From JBMOLL01 sp049325415 (lineage in GTDB: Bacteria > Bacteroidota > Bacteroidia > Bacteroidales > GCA-2748055): a stretch of 64,000 nucleotides of DNA. The stretch is taken from positions 5,061 to 69,060 of the forward strand of contig JBMOLL010000072.1 of NCBI GenBank assembly GCA_049325415.1. The letters are read 5' to 3'. The notes under the pieces are model-generated. The model was not told the DNA's origin and did not search any database. It saw only the letters and a program-made list of their open reading frames with translations. Made by a program: the position numbers and the translations under genes. This document shows, one piece after another, positions 52,054 to 60,694 of this stretch (the stretch's first letter is position 1; every line of letters starts with the position of its first letter).

Positions 52054-53547
52054 CTATTTCTTTTTAGTACCTGCCTTTTTCGGCGCTTTGGCTTCTTTCT
52101 TTGCCGTGCTTGTTTTTTTTACTACTTTTTTCACAGTACCGGGTAACGGCTTTTCTTTAGCAGCAACTTTGGCAGAAGTTTTCTTCGGAGCAACTGCCGG
52201 AGTCTTTTCCTGAACCACTTCTCCAGTGGTTGCGGGTATAGCTGTCTTTCTTCCCCTCGACCTGGAAAACCGTTCGATCTGTTCTTCGTACTTTTTAATC
52301 AGGGAATCCTTCTCCTTTATGATCTTGCTAAGACGCGCAACATCATCGGTCATTTCCCCGGATACAGCCGCATTCACCCTGATCTCGAAATCACTCAGGA
52401 TATTCATGTAATTGATAAATGCGTCATAGGGGCCGTTATAGGGATTGAAGTAGGAATGCACCTCCCCGTCGGAGAAAAATTTTGTTGACATGTAGTAGAA
52501 GTGATCGCTCACCTGAAGATACCTGAAATCCAGGCGGATTTCCTGGTCATTGCTCTGATAAACCTTTTCTCTCAGGGAATAAAGCTTACGGAAAGCATCC
52601 TGCTGCATCTCGTTACCCAGCCAGGCTGTCAGGTCCCTTTCCTCATCGGCCCAGGAGATCGGATAGGGAACATTGGCAGCAGACACGACCTGAAGGCTGT
52701 CAGCCACCTCGGAAGGCGTACTGAAGGTGAATTTTGTCTGCTTCAGTAATTTCCCCGGGAAAGCTTTAAGAAACTCAAAGATTCCGGTCTCAGCCCACTG
52801 GTGCTCACCAAAGGTTTCATAGTCCATGAAAAGATTGATCACCTCCTCATTTTCCGGCATTTTATTCAGCCATTTCACATATTTCTCCGCCGTCAGCGGG
52901 TACTGGTCCCAGGAACGGTTGGAGAAGCGGAACGCGATATCGTCACTGAGCTTGTAATTCTTCAGCAGAAGCTTCATCTTGGGATTTAAGGCGTTGCAAT
53001 AAAGGTAATTCGGGCTCTTCCATCCGAGGATATGTTTGGCACCTTCCGTCAGCATGGCCTTAAAACCCATGTTGTAAACCCTCGCCCCGATCTCATCGGA
53101 ATATATCAGCTCGGTATTCCGGAAAACCTGGGGCTCAACGCCGAACAGCTCTTTGATTTTCTCACGGTGCTCACCCACCTGCCTTTCAAATTCATCGCTC
53201 TTGTCAAGGGAGGCCAGGGAATGGGCATAGGATTCCGAAAGGAATTCCACATTTCCCGTTTCAGCCAGTCGCCTGAAACTCTCGATCACTTCCGGGGCAT
53301 AGAGGGAGAACTGGTCCAGAGCAATCCCTGAAATCGAGTAGGCTACCTTGAACTTCCCCTTGTACTTTTGCAACAGTTCCAGGATTAAAGCATTGGCAGG
53401 CAGATAGCATTTATCGGCAACTTTCCGGAGTATGCTTTCATTGGAATAATCGTCGTAGTAATAATGATCATTCCCGATATCAAAAAACCGATAACGTCTG
53501 AACCTGAATGGCTGGTGTACCTGGAAATATAAACAGACTGTTCTCAT
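52054..53547 (-). CDS. GH57 alpha-glucan-acting enzyme with Lys/Ala-rich tail
   Basis: A GH57 protein (497 aa) that may be an alpha-amylase or 4-alpha-glucanotransferase. Conserved region 1 is YFQVHQPFR (residues 8-15), the nucleophile is probably Glu146 in FRNTELIYSDE, and the acid/base is Asp242 in FMDYETFGEHQ. A helical domain follows to about residue 400, then a coiled coil (LSKIIKEKDSLIKKYEEQIE). The last 70 residues are rich in Lys, Ala, Thr and Pro (KKTSAKVAAKEK), like the tail of the L21 in this window. No signal peptide, so it works on cytoplasmic glycogen. It lies 17 bp after the GT4 gene. Confidence 0.88.
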   Translation of the reverse strand: MRTVCLYFQVHQPFRFRRYRFFDIGNDHYYYDDYSNESILRKVADKCYLPANALILELLQKYKGKFKVAYSISGIALDQFSLYAPEVIESFRRLAETGNVEFLSESYAHSLASLDKSDEFERQVGEHREKIKELFGVEPQVFRNTELIYSDEIGARVYNMGFKAMLTEGAKHILGWKSPNYLYCNALNPKMKLLLKNYKLSDDIAFRFSNRSWDQYPLTAEKYVKWLNKMPENEEVINLFMDYETFGEHQWAETGIFEFLKAFPGKLLKQTKFTFSTPSEVADSLQVVSAANVPYPISWADEERDLTAWLGNEMQQDAFRKLYSLREKVYQSNDQEIRLDFRYLQVSDHFYYMSTKFFSDGEVHSYFNPYNGPYDAFINYMNILSDFEIRVNAAVSGEMTDDVARLSKIIKEKDSLIKKYEEQIERFSRSRGRKTAIPATTGEVVQEKTPAVAPKKTSAKVAAKEKPLPGTVKKVVKKTSTAKKEAKAPKKAGTKKK

Positions 53548-53564
53548 GGCTTAAGGAGCTTTGA

Positions 53565-54851
53565 TTATTGTTTTACTGATTTATATACCTCGTAGACTTT
53601 TCTTGCAGAGTTTTCCCACTTCATATTGTCAACCTCTTCCTTGCCGAATTTTTTAAACATGGATGACAGGGCCGGATAATTGAGCAGGCCATAAATGGCA
53701 TCCGCCATGGCATCGACATCCCAGAAATCGACTTTCAGGGCGTACTTCAGCACTTCGGCCACACCCGACTGATGGGAGATGATTACCGGCACGTTCGACT
53801 GCATGGCTTCGAGGGGTGATATTCCGAAAGGTTCGGATACGGATGGCATCACATAAACATCACTGATGGAAAACATCCGGAATACATCATCTCCTTTCAG
53901 GAAGCCCGTGAAATGGAAACGGTCGGTGATACCCAGGCCTGCGGTCCACGAAATCATTTTCTCCAGCAGTTCGCCGCTTCCGGCCATTACGAAACGGACA
54001 TTATCCATTTTCTGAAGAACCTTATAAGCAGCCTGGATAAAATACTCCGGTCCTTTCTGAAGGGTGATGCGGCCCAGAAAGGTCACCACCTTGTCGTTGA
54101 TCCCCCTTTTGAGAATATTTTTTTCCTGGTCGGGCAAAGGTTCCACTGCGTTGTAAACCGTCACCACCTTTTCAGGGTTGATACCGTACTTTTCAATGAT
54201 GGTGTTCCGGGTGAGGTTGCTGACAGCGATGATCCGGTCGGCCACCTCCATCCCTTTCTTTTCGATCTCGAAAACAGTCGGATTTACGCTCCCCCCGCTG
54301 CGGTCAAAATCCGTTGCATGAACATGGATCACCAGGGGTTTCCCCGAAATAGCCTTGGCGGCTATCCCGGCAGGGAAAGTGAGCCAGTCGTGTGCATGGA
54401 TCACTTCAAAACTGTTGGTGGCTGCAATACTCGCCGCAACAATGGCGTAATCGGAGATCTCCTGATAAAGGTCCTTTCCGTATTTTCCCGTAAAGGTGAA
54501 CTTTCCCCGGCTGCGGGTATGGATGAACTGCTTGCCGAAATTCTCGGTGAGGTTAACCAGTTCATCGTATTCTTCAGGTGAGGTGTAGGGAACAAGCTGA
54601 GAGTTGACTTCAATATAGGAAATCTCCTTCATGAAAGCCTCATAACGAACTTTCCGGTAATCGACCGACACATCGCCGGCACCGATGATCCTCATCTTGC
54701 TCTGGTCCTCATCCCCGTATGCCTTGGGAACTACAAAGAGGATATCCATTCCCCTGATTGTTGTGAGGCCCTTGGTTAGACCGTAACAGGCGGTACCCAA
54801 TCCCCCCGAGATATGTGGCGGGAACTCCCACCCGAACATAAGCACTCTCAT
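53565..54851 (-). CDS. GT4 glycosyltransferase, glycogen-synthase-like
   Basis: A 428-aa GT-B enzyme with start LMFGWEFPPHISGGLGTACYG, a glycogen/starch-synthase-like beginning with the GGLG donor loop. The C-terminal half has LGRITLQKGPEYFIQAAY and the E-x7-E motif in SVSEPFGISPLEAMQ. It fits the archaeal/bacterial GT4 glycogen synthases or maltose-1-phosphate-forming GlgM-type enzymes better than GT5. It lies between the debranching enzyme (11 bp upstream) and GH57 (17 bp downstream), so a role in cytoplasmic alpha-glucan synthesis is likely. The exact donor and product are not certain. Confidence 0.85.
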   Translation of the reverse strand: MRVLMFGWEFPPHISGGLGTACYGLTKGLTTIRGMDILFVVPKAYGDEDQSKMRIIGAGDVSVDYRKVRYEAFMKEISYIEVNSQLVPYTSPEEYDELVNLTENFGKQFIHTRSRGKFTFTGKYGKDLYQEISDYAIVAASIAATNSFEVIHAHDWLTFPAGIAAKAISGKPLVIHVHATDFDRSGGSVNPTVFEIEKKGMEVADRIIAVSNLTRNTIIEKYGINPEKVVTVYNAVEPLPDQEKNILKRGINDKVVTFLGRITLQKGPEYFIQAAYKVLQKMDNVRFVMAGSGELLEKMISWTAGLGITDRFHFTGFLKGDDVFRMFSISDVYVMPSVSEPFGISPLEAMQSNVPVIISHQSGVAEVLKYALKVDFWDVDAMADAIYGLLNYPALSSMFKKFGKEEVDNMKWENSARKVYEVYKSVKQ

Positions 54852-54862
54852 AGGCTATAGAA

Positions 54863-56809
54863 TTATTTCTGCTTCCTGTAATAACTGATCATTTCTTCAA
54901 TCCGCAGCAGTGAGGCCACGCTCCATGCCTGGGAAATAGATCCGCGCGGCTGATGCGGCGGGTTCCCGTCATAGATCTCCCCGATCGTTCCCACTCCGTA
55001 AAGTGAGAGATCCTCCTCAAATCCTTCAAAAAGCCTTGTAACCAGCGGTAACGCCGATTTCTTATGAACGTTGAAATAACCTCTTACAAAATGTTCCAGC
55101 AACCAGGGCCATACCGTACCCTGATGATATGCCCTGTCGCGCGATTCCTGACTTCCCGAATAAAAGCCTTCGTACATCGGGTTCTTCGGGGAAAGGGTTC
55201 TGAGTCCGCGGGGCGTGAGCAGTTCCTTTTCCACCACATCCAGAATGGATTTCTTCATCTCCGTTGTCAGCGGACTGAATTCCATAGCCGTGGCAATAGC
55301 CATATTGGGTCGGACATCAAAGTCCCTGAAATCACCATCGGTATAATCCGCCAGGTGTCCTTTCCCGGCATCCCAGAATGTTCCGATAAAAGAGGCGGCG
55401 ATCAGTTCGGGCAGATGTTTCCATTCCTTCACAAAAGCCTTGTCTTTACCTTCGGCCCATTTCAGCGACTGGCAGATGGCATTATACCACAGGGCATTCA
55501 CCTCAACCGGTGAACCGCGACGCTGGGTCACAGGCTGGCCGTGTACCACCGCATCCATCCAGGTGAGTGCCTTACCGTCTTCTCCGGCATAGATCAGACC
55601 ATTTTCCAGCATACGGATGTTAAACACCGTACCGTTTCTGTAGGAATTCAATACATCCTTGACTGCCTGGCCGAATTCTTTCCAGATATCGGTTTCGGGA
55701 ACATATTTTTCATATTGCTGCAGCGACCACACAAACCACATCGGGGCATCCACCGAGTTGAATGCCGGCCTTTCATCGCTGCCCATATTCGGGAAAAGAC
55801 CACCCTTCATTTTCCTGATCATTGTATCAATGACAGCGCGCGCATTTTTCAGATCACCTGTAGTCATCGTCAGTCCCGGCAGGGAGATAAACGTATCCCG
55901 TCCCCATGAACCGAACCAGGGGAAACCGGCTACAATCTCCGTTTTATCATTCCGGTAACGGAGGAACTGCTGAGCGGCATTGACGAGACAGTTATGATAA
56001 CTGTCTTTCGGGATCCTCTTGTTATGTTCACTGGTGAACCTCCTTTTCAGCCCGGAAGGAACGGCCTCTTTCACCGATGCCGAAAAAATGATGGTCTCCC
56101 CTTTTTCAATCGGAAGTTCAAAATACCCGGGAACATAAAGGTCTTCCTTGAAGTCATAACCCCTTCGCTGTTCCTCGCTGTATTCGATGTTGTAATACCA
56201 GTCGGGCACCGACACAAACTCCACCTCCTTGGAAAACTGCATGTAAAGGGTCGGATAATTCTGGTAAAGCTTCGAGGCAATCCCGTTGGGAACCGTTTCG
56301 TAACGGGTGTTGGCAAAAAGATTGGCTTTGCTCAGGGCATGGAAATTCCGGAACGCGAGAAAGGGCCTGAAGCGAAGAATGGTATCGGAATGGGCCTCTT
56401 CCAGTGTGAATTTCAAAAGGATCTGATCCTCCTTTTCCACCAGTACGCTCTCCCTGGTCAGGACAACCCCTCCCACCCGGTAGGTAATGTGGGATACCTG
56501 CTCGGCGTCAAAATCCCTGACATACTTGTGGCCGCGGGGAACATAGAGGTCTCCCTCGTATTTATGGATCCCGAGGTTGAATTCCTGGTTATGCTGCACA
56601 ACGGTGGTATCAAGCGTGGAAAGGAGCACGTGATTGTCTCCGTCGTATTCGTCGATCGGACAGACCAGGAGTCCGTGATATTTCCGGGTGTTGCAACCTA
56701 TAATGGTGGTGGATGCATAGGATCCTGCCCTGTTGGAACGGATAACCTCCCTGGAGAGTGAGTATTCCAGGTTTACCAGTTCCATCTTGTCAAACTTCAG
56801 AAAACTCAT
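54863..56809 (-). CDS. glycogen debranching enzyme (amylo-alpha-1,6-glucosidase, GH133)
   Basis: This 648-aa cytoplasmic enzyme removes alpha-1,6 branch glucose. The N-terminal domain (about 15-290) starts NRAGSYASTTIIGCNTRKYHGLL, the GDE_N signature. The C-terminal alpha/alpha barrel has FPWFGSWGRDTFISLPGL and LTWMDAVVHGQPVTQRRG, and ends with AYHQGTVWPWLLEHFVRGYF and SISQAWSVASLLR. It lacks the GH13 4-alpha-glucanotransferase half of eukaryotic debranching enzymes, so the GH57 partner may supply that step. It is the first gene of the minus-strand glycogen block. The 240-bp gap upstream holds no clear promoter on this strand. Confidence 0.92.
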   Translation of the reverse strand: MSFLKFDKMELVNLEYSLSREVIRSNRAGSYASTTIIGCNTRKYHGLLVCPIDEYDGDNHVLLSTLDTTVVQHNQEFNLGIHKYEGDLYVPRGHKYVRDFDAEQVSHITYRVGGVVLTRESVLVEKEDQILLKFTLEEAHSDTILRFRPFLAFRNFHALSKANLFANTRYETVPNGIASKLYQNYPTLYMQFSKEVEFVSVPDWYYNIEYSEEQRRGYDFKEDLYVPGYFELPIEKGETIIFSASVKEAVPSGLKRRFTSEHNKRIPKDSYHNCLVNAAQQFLRYRNDKTEIVAGFPWFGSWGRDTFISLPGLTMTTGDLKNARAVIDTMIRKMKGGLFPNMGSDERPAFNSVDAPMWFVWSLQQYEKYVPETDIWKEFGQAVKDVLNSYRNGTVFNIRMLENGLIYAGEDGKALTWMDAVVHGQPVTQRRGSPVEVNALWYNAICQSLKWAEGKDKAFVKEWKHLPELIAASFIGTFWDAGKGHLADYTDGDFRDFDVRPNMAIATAMEFSPLTTEMKKSILDVVEKELLTPRGLRTLSPKNPMYEGFYSGSQESRDRAYHQGTVWPWLLEHFVRGYFNVHKKSALPLVTRLFEGFEEDLSLYGVGTIGEIYDGNPPHQPRGSISQAWSVASLLRIEEMISYYRKQK

Positions 56810-56999
56810 CGAGGAGCGTTTTAAGTGTTAGTGAAAAGATTACAACAAAATTCAGAAAAATTGCGTTGAATAAGTTACTACAATCTGAAATTATCTGCAA
56901 AACTCTTATGGGAATCTTTAAAAACCGTCAGGCTTGCAGATTGTTCAAACACAAAGTTCCATTTTTACAGTTAAAATGCCACTTACAGCAATAAATCGC

Positions 57000-57031
57000 T
57001 TTTTCTCCCTTTCGAAAAAAAAGATATCTTC
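57000..57031 (+). promoter_or_regulatory. promoter candidate for the thioredoxin-like lipoprotein genes
   Basis: TTTT (57000-57003), a 20-bp spacer and TATCTTCG (57024-57031) approximate the -33/-7 pattern 20 bp before the start codon. Confidence 0.35.
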
Positions 57032-57051
57032 GTGCCGGAAATATACCGCTT

Positions 57052-58233
57052 ATGATCCGCCTTGTAGTTCTGATAGTAATTTTAGGTGTCGCCGGTTCCT
57101 GTAACAGGACCAAAGATAAGAATTTTATTCAGGATTCGGAAGCCGGCCGGCAGGTGCATATCCTGGGTACGCTTAAAGGCGGAGAAGGGAAAGAGGTCCT
57201 GGTGGACGAGATGGGCGCTGCAGAATTTATTGCTGTGGATACCTTCCGTGTTGGCGACGATGGAAAATTCTCCTGCTCCTTCCAGGCCACCCACCCGGGT
57301 TTTTATGCCTTCCGCTCAGCCTCCTCCGGCTATATCACGCTTATTGCCTTTCCCGGCGATACCCTCTTGCTGAATGCCTCCTGGGACCAGACGCTGCCTT
57401 ACGAAATCAGCGGTTCCAGACCTTCGGAAGAAGTTTTGCGCCTTGCTCTGGCGCACCGGAAAACACTCGACGGACTTGCCGAAATCTCGCGAAAAGTCAG
57501 GGAAGCCAGCGGTCAACCCGGTTTTGCCGTTCTTAAAAAAGACCTTGACCGGCGTTTCGATTCCCTGATCACGGAGTTTCACGACTTCTCCCTCGACCTG
57601 ATCCGTACCAACGGCTCCTCGCCCGTTGCACTTATCGCCCTGTATAGCGAGTACGGCCCTGGTCTGCCTGTCTTTAACCCTGTCGAAGATTTTCCTGTTT
57701 TTGAACTGGTCGATTCCCTTCTCTATCCTGCATTTCAGGAGAACGAAGCGGTAACCGCGCTTCATGTCCAGGTCGGTAATGCACGGGCACAGGATGACCG
57801 GCCACAGGAAGCTGCCTGGAAGACCGGAGACATGGCTCCTGCTTTTGCCGGCAACACGGCCGAAGGAAAGACCATATCGCTGGCCGATTACCGTGGCCAC
57901 TACCTGCTCCTGAGCTTCTGGGCCGCCTGGAGCAAACCCTCAAGGGATGAAAATGTCTACCTGAAAAAAGCCTGGGAAACCGGTCGGGAGAAGGGGCTGA
58001 AGATCCTGCAGGTCAGCCTCGACGATGACCGGGAGCTCTGGCTCAACGCGATCAGGGAAGAGTCCCTTTCCTGGGACCATATCAGCGACCTGAGACGCTG
58101 GGATTCGCAGGTTGCCGGTATCTACCGGATCGACAGGATTCCGGCGGATTTCCTGATTGGCCCGGACGGAAAGATACTTGCCACCGATCTCTTTGGGGAC
58201 GACCTGGTGCAAAAAATCAGCTCGCTGCAGTGA
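57052..58233 (+). CDS. thioredoxin-like (TlpA/AhpC-TSA) lipoprotein lacking CxxC, copy 1
   Basis: A 393-aa lipoprotein: signal peptide with lipobox ending GVAGSC (Cys17), an N-terminal DUF4369-like beta domain (about 35-120), a helical middle (130-225) and a C-terminal thioredoxin fold (about 255-393). In TlpA/ResA relatives the phrase after FWA carries CxxC. Here the equivalent is FWAAWSKPSRDEN, with no Cys, so it cannot act as a normal thiol-disulfide reductase. The cis-Pro loop is kept (IDRIPADFLIGPDG). It probably resides on a periplasm-facing membrane. A paralogue of the same layout follows 78 bp downstream, and lpxH after that. Confidence 0.8.
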   Translation: MIRLVVLIVILGVAGSCNRTKDKNFIQDSEAGRQVHILGTLKGGEGKEVLVDEMGAAEFIAVDTFRVGDDGKFSCSFQATHPGFYAFRSASSGYITLIAFPGDTLLLNASWDQTLPYEISGSRPSEEVLRLALAHRKTLDGLAEISRKVREASGQPGFAVLKKDLDRRFDSLITEFHDFSLDLIRTNGSSPVALIALYSEYGPGLPVFNPVEDFPVFELVDSLLYPAFQENEAVTALHVQVGNARAQDDRPQEAAWKTGDMAPAFAGNTAEGKTISLADYRGHYLLLSFWAAWSKPSRDENVYLKKAWETGREKGLKILQVSLDDDRELWLNAIREESLSWDHISDLRRWDSQVAGIYRIDRIPADFLIGPDGKILATDLFGDDLVQKISSLQ

Positions 58234-58282
58234 TATGAATAGCCCGATCCATACTCTCCATGAGAAAAAGGTAAAAGTTCAT

Positions 58283-58290
58283 TATCTTTA
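58283..58290 (+). promoter_or_regulatory. -7 box before the second thioredoxin-like gene
   Basis: TATCTTTA, one mismatch from consensus, lies 21 bp before the ATG at 58312. No TTTG is seen upstream at the right distance. Confidence 0.35.
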
Positions 58291-58311
58291 ATTCTTTAAC
58301 TTAGCCCCCAT

Positions 58312-59463
58312 ATGAAACAGACCCTTTTTATTATAGTCCTCCTCCTGCTGGTTTCCTGCTCGCAGAAAAAGAATACCGTCATTTCAGGTAAACTGGAAGG
58401 CGGAGCCGGATCCATGCTTTACCTGGAACAGTTGAACGTGAACCAGACCAGGCCGGTAGACTCGGTAAAAGTTAAGAAAGACGACAGCTTTCGTATGAAG
58501 ATCGAAGTTACGGACCCGGAGCTTTACGTCCTGAAAAATAACACGGGAAAAATTATCTCCCTGCTGCCCATGCCGGGTGAAACCGTTGCCGTAACCACCA
58601 CTTCGGGGAACTTTGGCAAACCATACCAGGTAAGCGGGTCCCCGGAAAGCGAAAAGATCCTGCTGCTGGTGAACCGGCTCAACCGCACCCGCACCCTCCT
58701 CGACTCCATCGGCCAGGTCCTCCTGTCGCTTCCCGATCAGGATAACGACGAATCGCTTGCTCTGAAAAAAGCCTATATAGAAGCGCGCAACGATCAGAAA
58801 CGTTTCACGATCCGCTTTCTCCTGGAGAATATTTCCAGCCCCTCCAGCGTGTTTGCCCTTTACCAGAAATTTTCCCGGGACGAATACGTCCTCAACGACA
58901 ACCATGATCTGCAGTACCTGATCATCGTTTCTGATTCTCTTTCTTCCCATTATCCCAACTCGACCCTTACCCTCTCCCTGGCTGAGGATGTGCGCCGTCA
59001 GAAAGATGCCTACAACCAGATGGTGAAGCTCGGCGACCTGGTGGGGAAAGCCAACATGTCGGGCTCGCTCGATCTGGCCATTCCCGATACGGAAGGCGAT
59101 ACCGTCAGGCTCCACAAGCTTATCGGAAAAGTCGTGCTTGTATCCTTCTGGGCCTCCTGGGATAAAAACAGCACCGACGCCAACCTGACTCTTAAAAACA
59201 CCTGGAAAAAATACAGCCGGAAAGGTTTTGAGGTTTACTCCGTTTCACTGGATAACAGCCGGGAACAATGGCTCAACAGGGTCCGCTTCGAGCAGTATCC
59301 CTGGATCAATGTCTGTGAACTGAGCTACCCCGATTCCTATGCAAAAATGATCTACAATGTCCAGCAACTGCCGACCTCTTTCCTGATCGATCGGGAAGGA
59401 AATATCATTGCACGTAACCTTTACGGCAAAGAACTGGAAAAATGGCTTGATAACATTTTATAA
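58312..59463 (+). CDS. thioredoxin-like (TlpA/AhpC-TSA) lipoprotein lacking CxxC, copy 2
   Basis: A 383-aa paralogue of the preceding gene with the same order: signal with lipobox LLVSC (Cys16), DUF4369-like domain (about 22-110), helical middle and thioredoxin fold (about 245-383). The active-site equivalent is FWASWDKNSTDAN, again without either Cys, and the cis-Pro loop VQQLPTSFLIDREG is present. Loss in both copies argues for a conserved non-redox role, not decay of one gene. Several Lys and Arg at the site differ between copies. lpxH starts 7 bp after its stop, so the two are probably cotranscribed. Confidence 0.8.
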   Translation: MKQTLFIIVLLLLVSCSQKKNTVISGKLEGGAGSMLYLEQLNVNQTRPVDSVKVKKDDSFRMKIEVTDPELYVLKNNTGKIISLLPMPGETVAVTTTSGNFGKPYQVSGSPESEKILLLVNRLNRTRTLLDSIGQVLLSLPDQDNDESLALKKAYIEARNDQKRFTIRFLLENISSPSSVFALYQKFSRDEYVLNDNHDLQYLIIVSDSLSSHYPNSTLTLSLAEDVRRQKDAYNQMVKLGDLVGKANMSGSLDLAIPDTEGDTVRLHKLIGKVVLVSFWASWDKNSTDANLTLKNTWKKYSRKGFEVYSVSLDNSREQWLNRVRFEQYPWINVCELSYPDSYAKMIYNVQQLPTSFLIDREGNIIARNLYGKELEKWLDNIL

Positions 59464-59470
59464 CTCCCGG

Positions 59471-60265
59471 ATGACTGAACCCGGCAAAAAAATCCGTTTC
59501 GCCTCCGATCTGCACCTCGGAATGCATCCGAAGGAAAAGAGCCGTGAAAGGGAACGTGCCGTGACAGAATGGCTGGACGAGATCAAAAACGATACTTCCC
59601 AGCTCTGGCTGGTTGGCGATATCTTCGACTACTGGTTCGAATACCGCCGGGTGGTGCCCCGCGGATTTATCCGTTTCCTTGGGAAACTGGCCGAACTGAG
59701 CGATATGGGCATCGAGATCCATATCTTCACAGGCAACCACGATGTCTGGTACTTCGGATATCTTCCGGATGAGATCGGGGCCATAATCCACCGCGAACCG
59801 GTTATTCTTGAGCTGGGCAGCAAGACCTTCCTGATCGGCCATGGCGACGGCCTCACCTGGCAGGACAAAGGCTACCTTTTTATCAAGTGGATGTTCAAAA
59901 ACCGCTTCCTGCAATGGTGCTACGCCCGCATCCACCCGAACGGTTCTGCCGGTTTTGCCCACTGGTGGTCACGCAGGAGCCGCTACAGCAAAGGGTTCTG
60001 CACACCCTGGCAGGGCGTTGAAAAGGAAGAACAGATAATCTTTTCGGAGAAGATCAGCAAAGAAAACCCGGACATCGATTATTTCATCTACGGCCATCGG
60101 CATATTCCCTATGTTTATACCCTTTCCTCCGGCAGCAGGGTATTCGGTCTCGGCGACTGGATCGTGAATTTCACTTACGGGGAGTTCGACGGGGAGGAAA
60201 TGAAGCTGAAAAAGCGCTTTGAGGAGAAGGGGGAGATTGTGACGTTTTTTGCTGAAGCAGAGTAG
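59471..60265 (+). CDS. lpxH: UDP-2,3-diacylglucosamine diphosphatase-like (LpxH family)
   Basis: LpxH makes lipid X in lipid A synthesis at the cytoplasmic face of the inner membrane. The start is the ATG at 59471 (MTEPGKKIRFASDLHLG); an upstream in-frame ATG at 59408 lies inside the previous gene. All metallophosphoesterase motifs are visible: SDLHLG, VGDIFDYWF, TGNHDVWYF, IGHGDGL and YGHRHIPY. The 264-aa length and the conserved KWMFKNRFLQWCYARIHP stretch match Bacteroidota LpxH. No other lipid A gene is in the window. Confidence 0.9.
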   Translation: MTEPGKKIRFASDLHLGMHPKEKSRERERAVTEWLDEIKNDTSQLWLVGDIFDYWFEYRRVVPRGFIRFLGKLAELSDMGIEIHIFTGNHDVWYFGYLPDEIGAIIHREPVILELGSKTFLIGHGDGLTWQDKGYLFIKWMFKNRFLQWCYARIHPNGSAGFAHWWSRRSRYSKGFCTPWQGVEKEEQIIFSEKISKENPDIDYFIYGHRHIPYVYTLSSGSRVFGLGDWIVNFTYGEFDGEEMKLKKRFEEKGEIVTFFAEAE

Positions 60266-60365
60266 AAGTGACGGGGGATGAGTGACTGGTAACAGAAAGG
60301 AAATTCCAGCCGGTAAAAACTATCACTGTACAGCCCCTCAAATGTCAAAAAATTTCATCACTGTT

Positions 60366-60600
60366 TTAAAATCCAAAATATATCCCGGCATTCAGATGAC
60401 TACGGTTGCCAAAACCTCCTTCACAGAATAAACCGGATCGGATAGTGAAGTTGAAAGCAACACCGCCATATAAACCATAATCCGGCATCCATCCATCCTG
60501 CCGTTCGAAAATTTCCGGATAATTCTCATAATTGCCGCCCAATCTGCCTTTCAAATAAAAGTCGAAACGCTGAAATGGTGCATCCGATAAATTGGATATG
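60366..60600 (-). pseudogene. remnant of an outer-membrane beta-barrel protein (3' end)
   Basis: On the minus strand an open frame ends at 60366 and reads, in part, RFDFYLKGRLGGNYENYPEI then MPDYGLYGGVAFNFTIRSG and SHLNAGIYFGF. Alternating aromatic and hydrophobic residues and a final Phe are typical of the last strands of a porin-like barrel. No start codon or signal peptide is found, and upstream lies the hppA terminator. It is probably the leftover end of a lost gene; the true upper limit is uncertain. The rest of the 429-bp gap between lpxH and hppA shows nothing else. Confidence 0.4.
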
Positions 60601-60644
60601 AGAACCCTGGAAGTGTTTATCCTTCGGCTACGGGAGAACCAAAC

Positions 60645-60673
60645 AAAAAGGGCAGGAAAAAACCCTGCCCTTT
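60645..60673 (-). terminator. rho-independent terminator of hppA
   Basis: On the minus strand a 10-bp stem (AAAGGGCAGG with CCTGCCCTTT), a 7-nt loop and a T-run, 22 bp after the hppA stop. Confidence 0.85.
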
Positions 60674-60694
60674 GATTAAGATCTTATTTCACTA

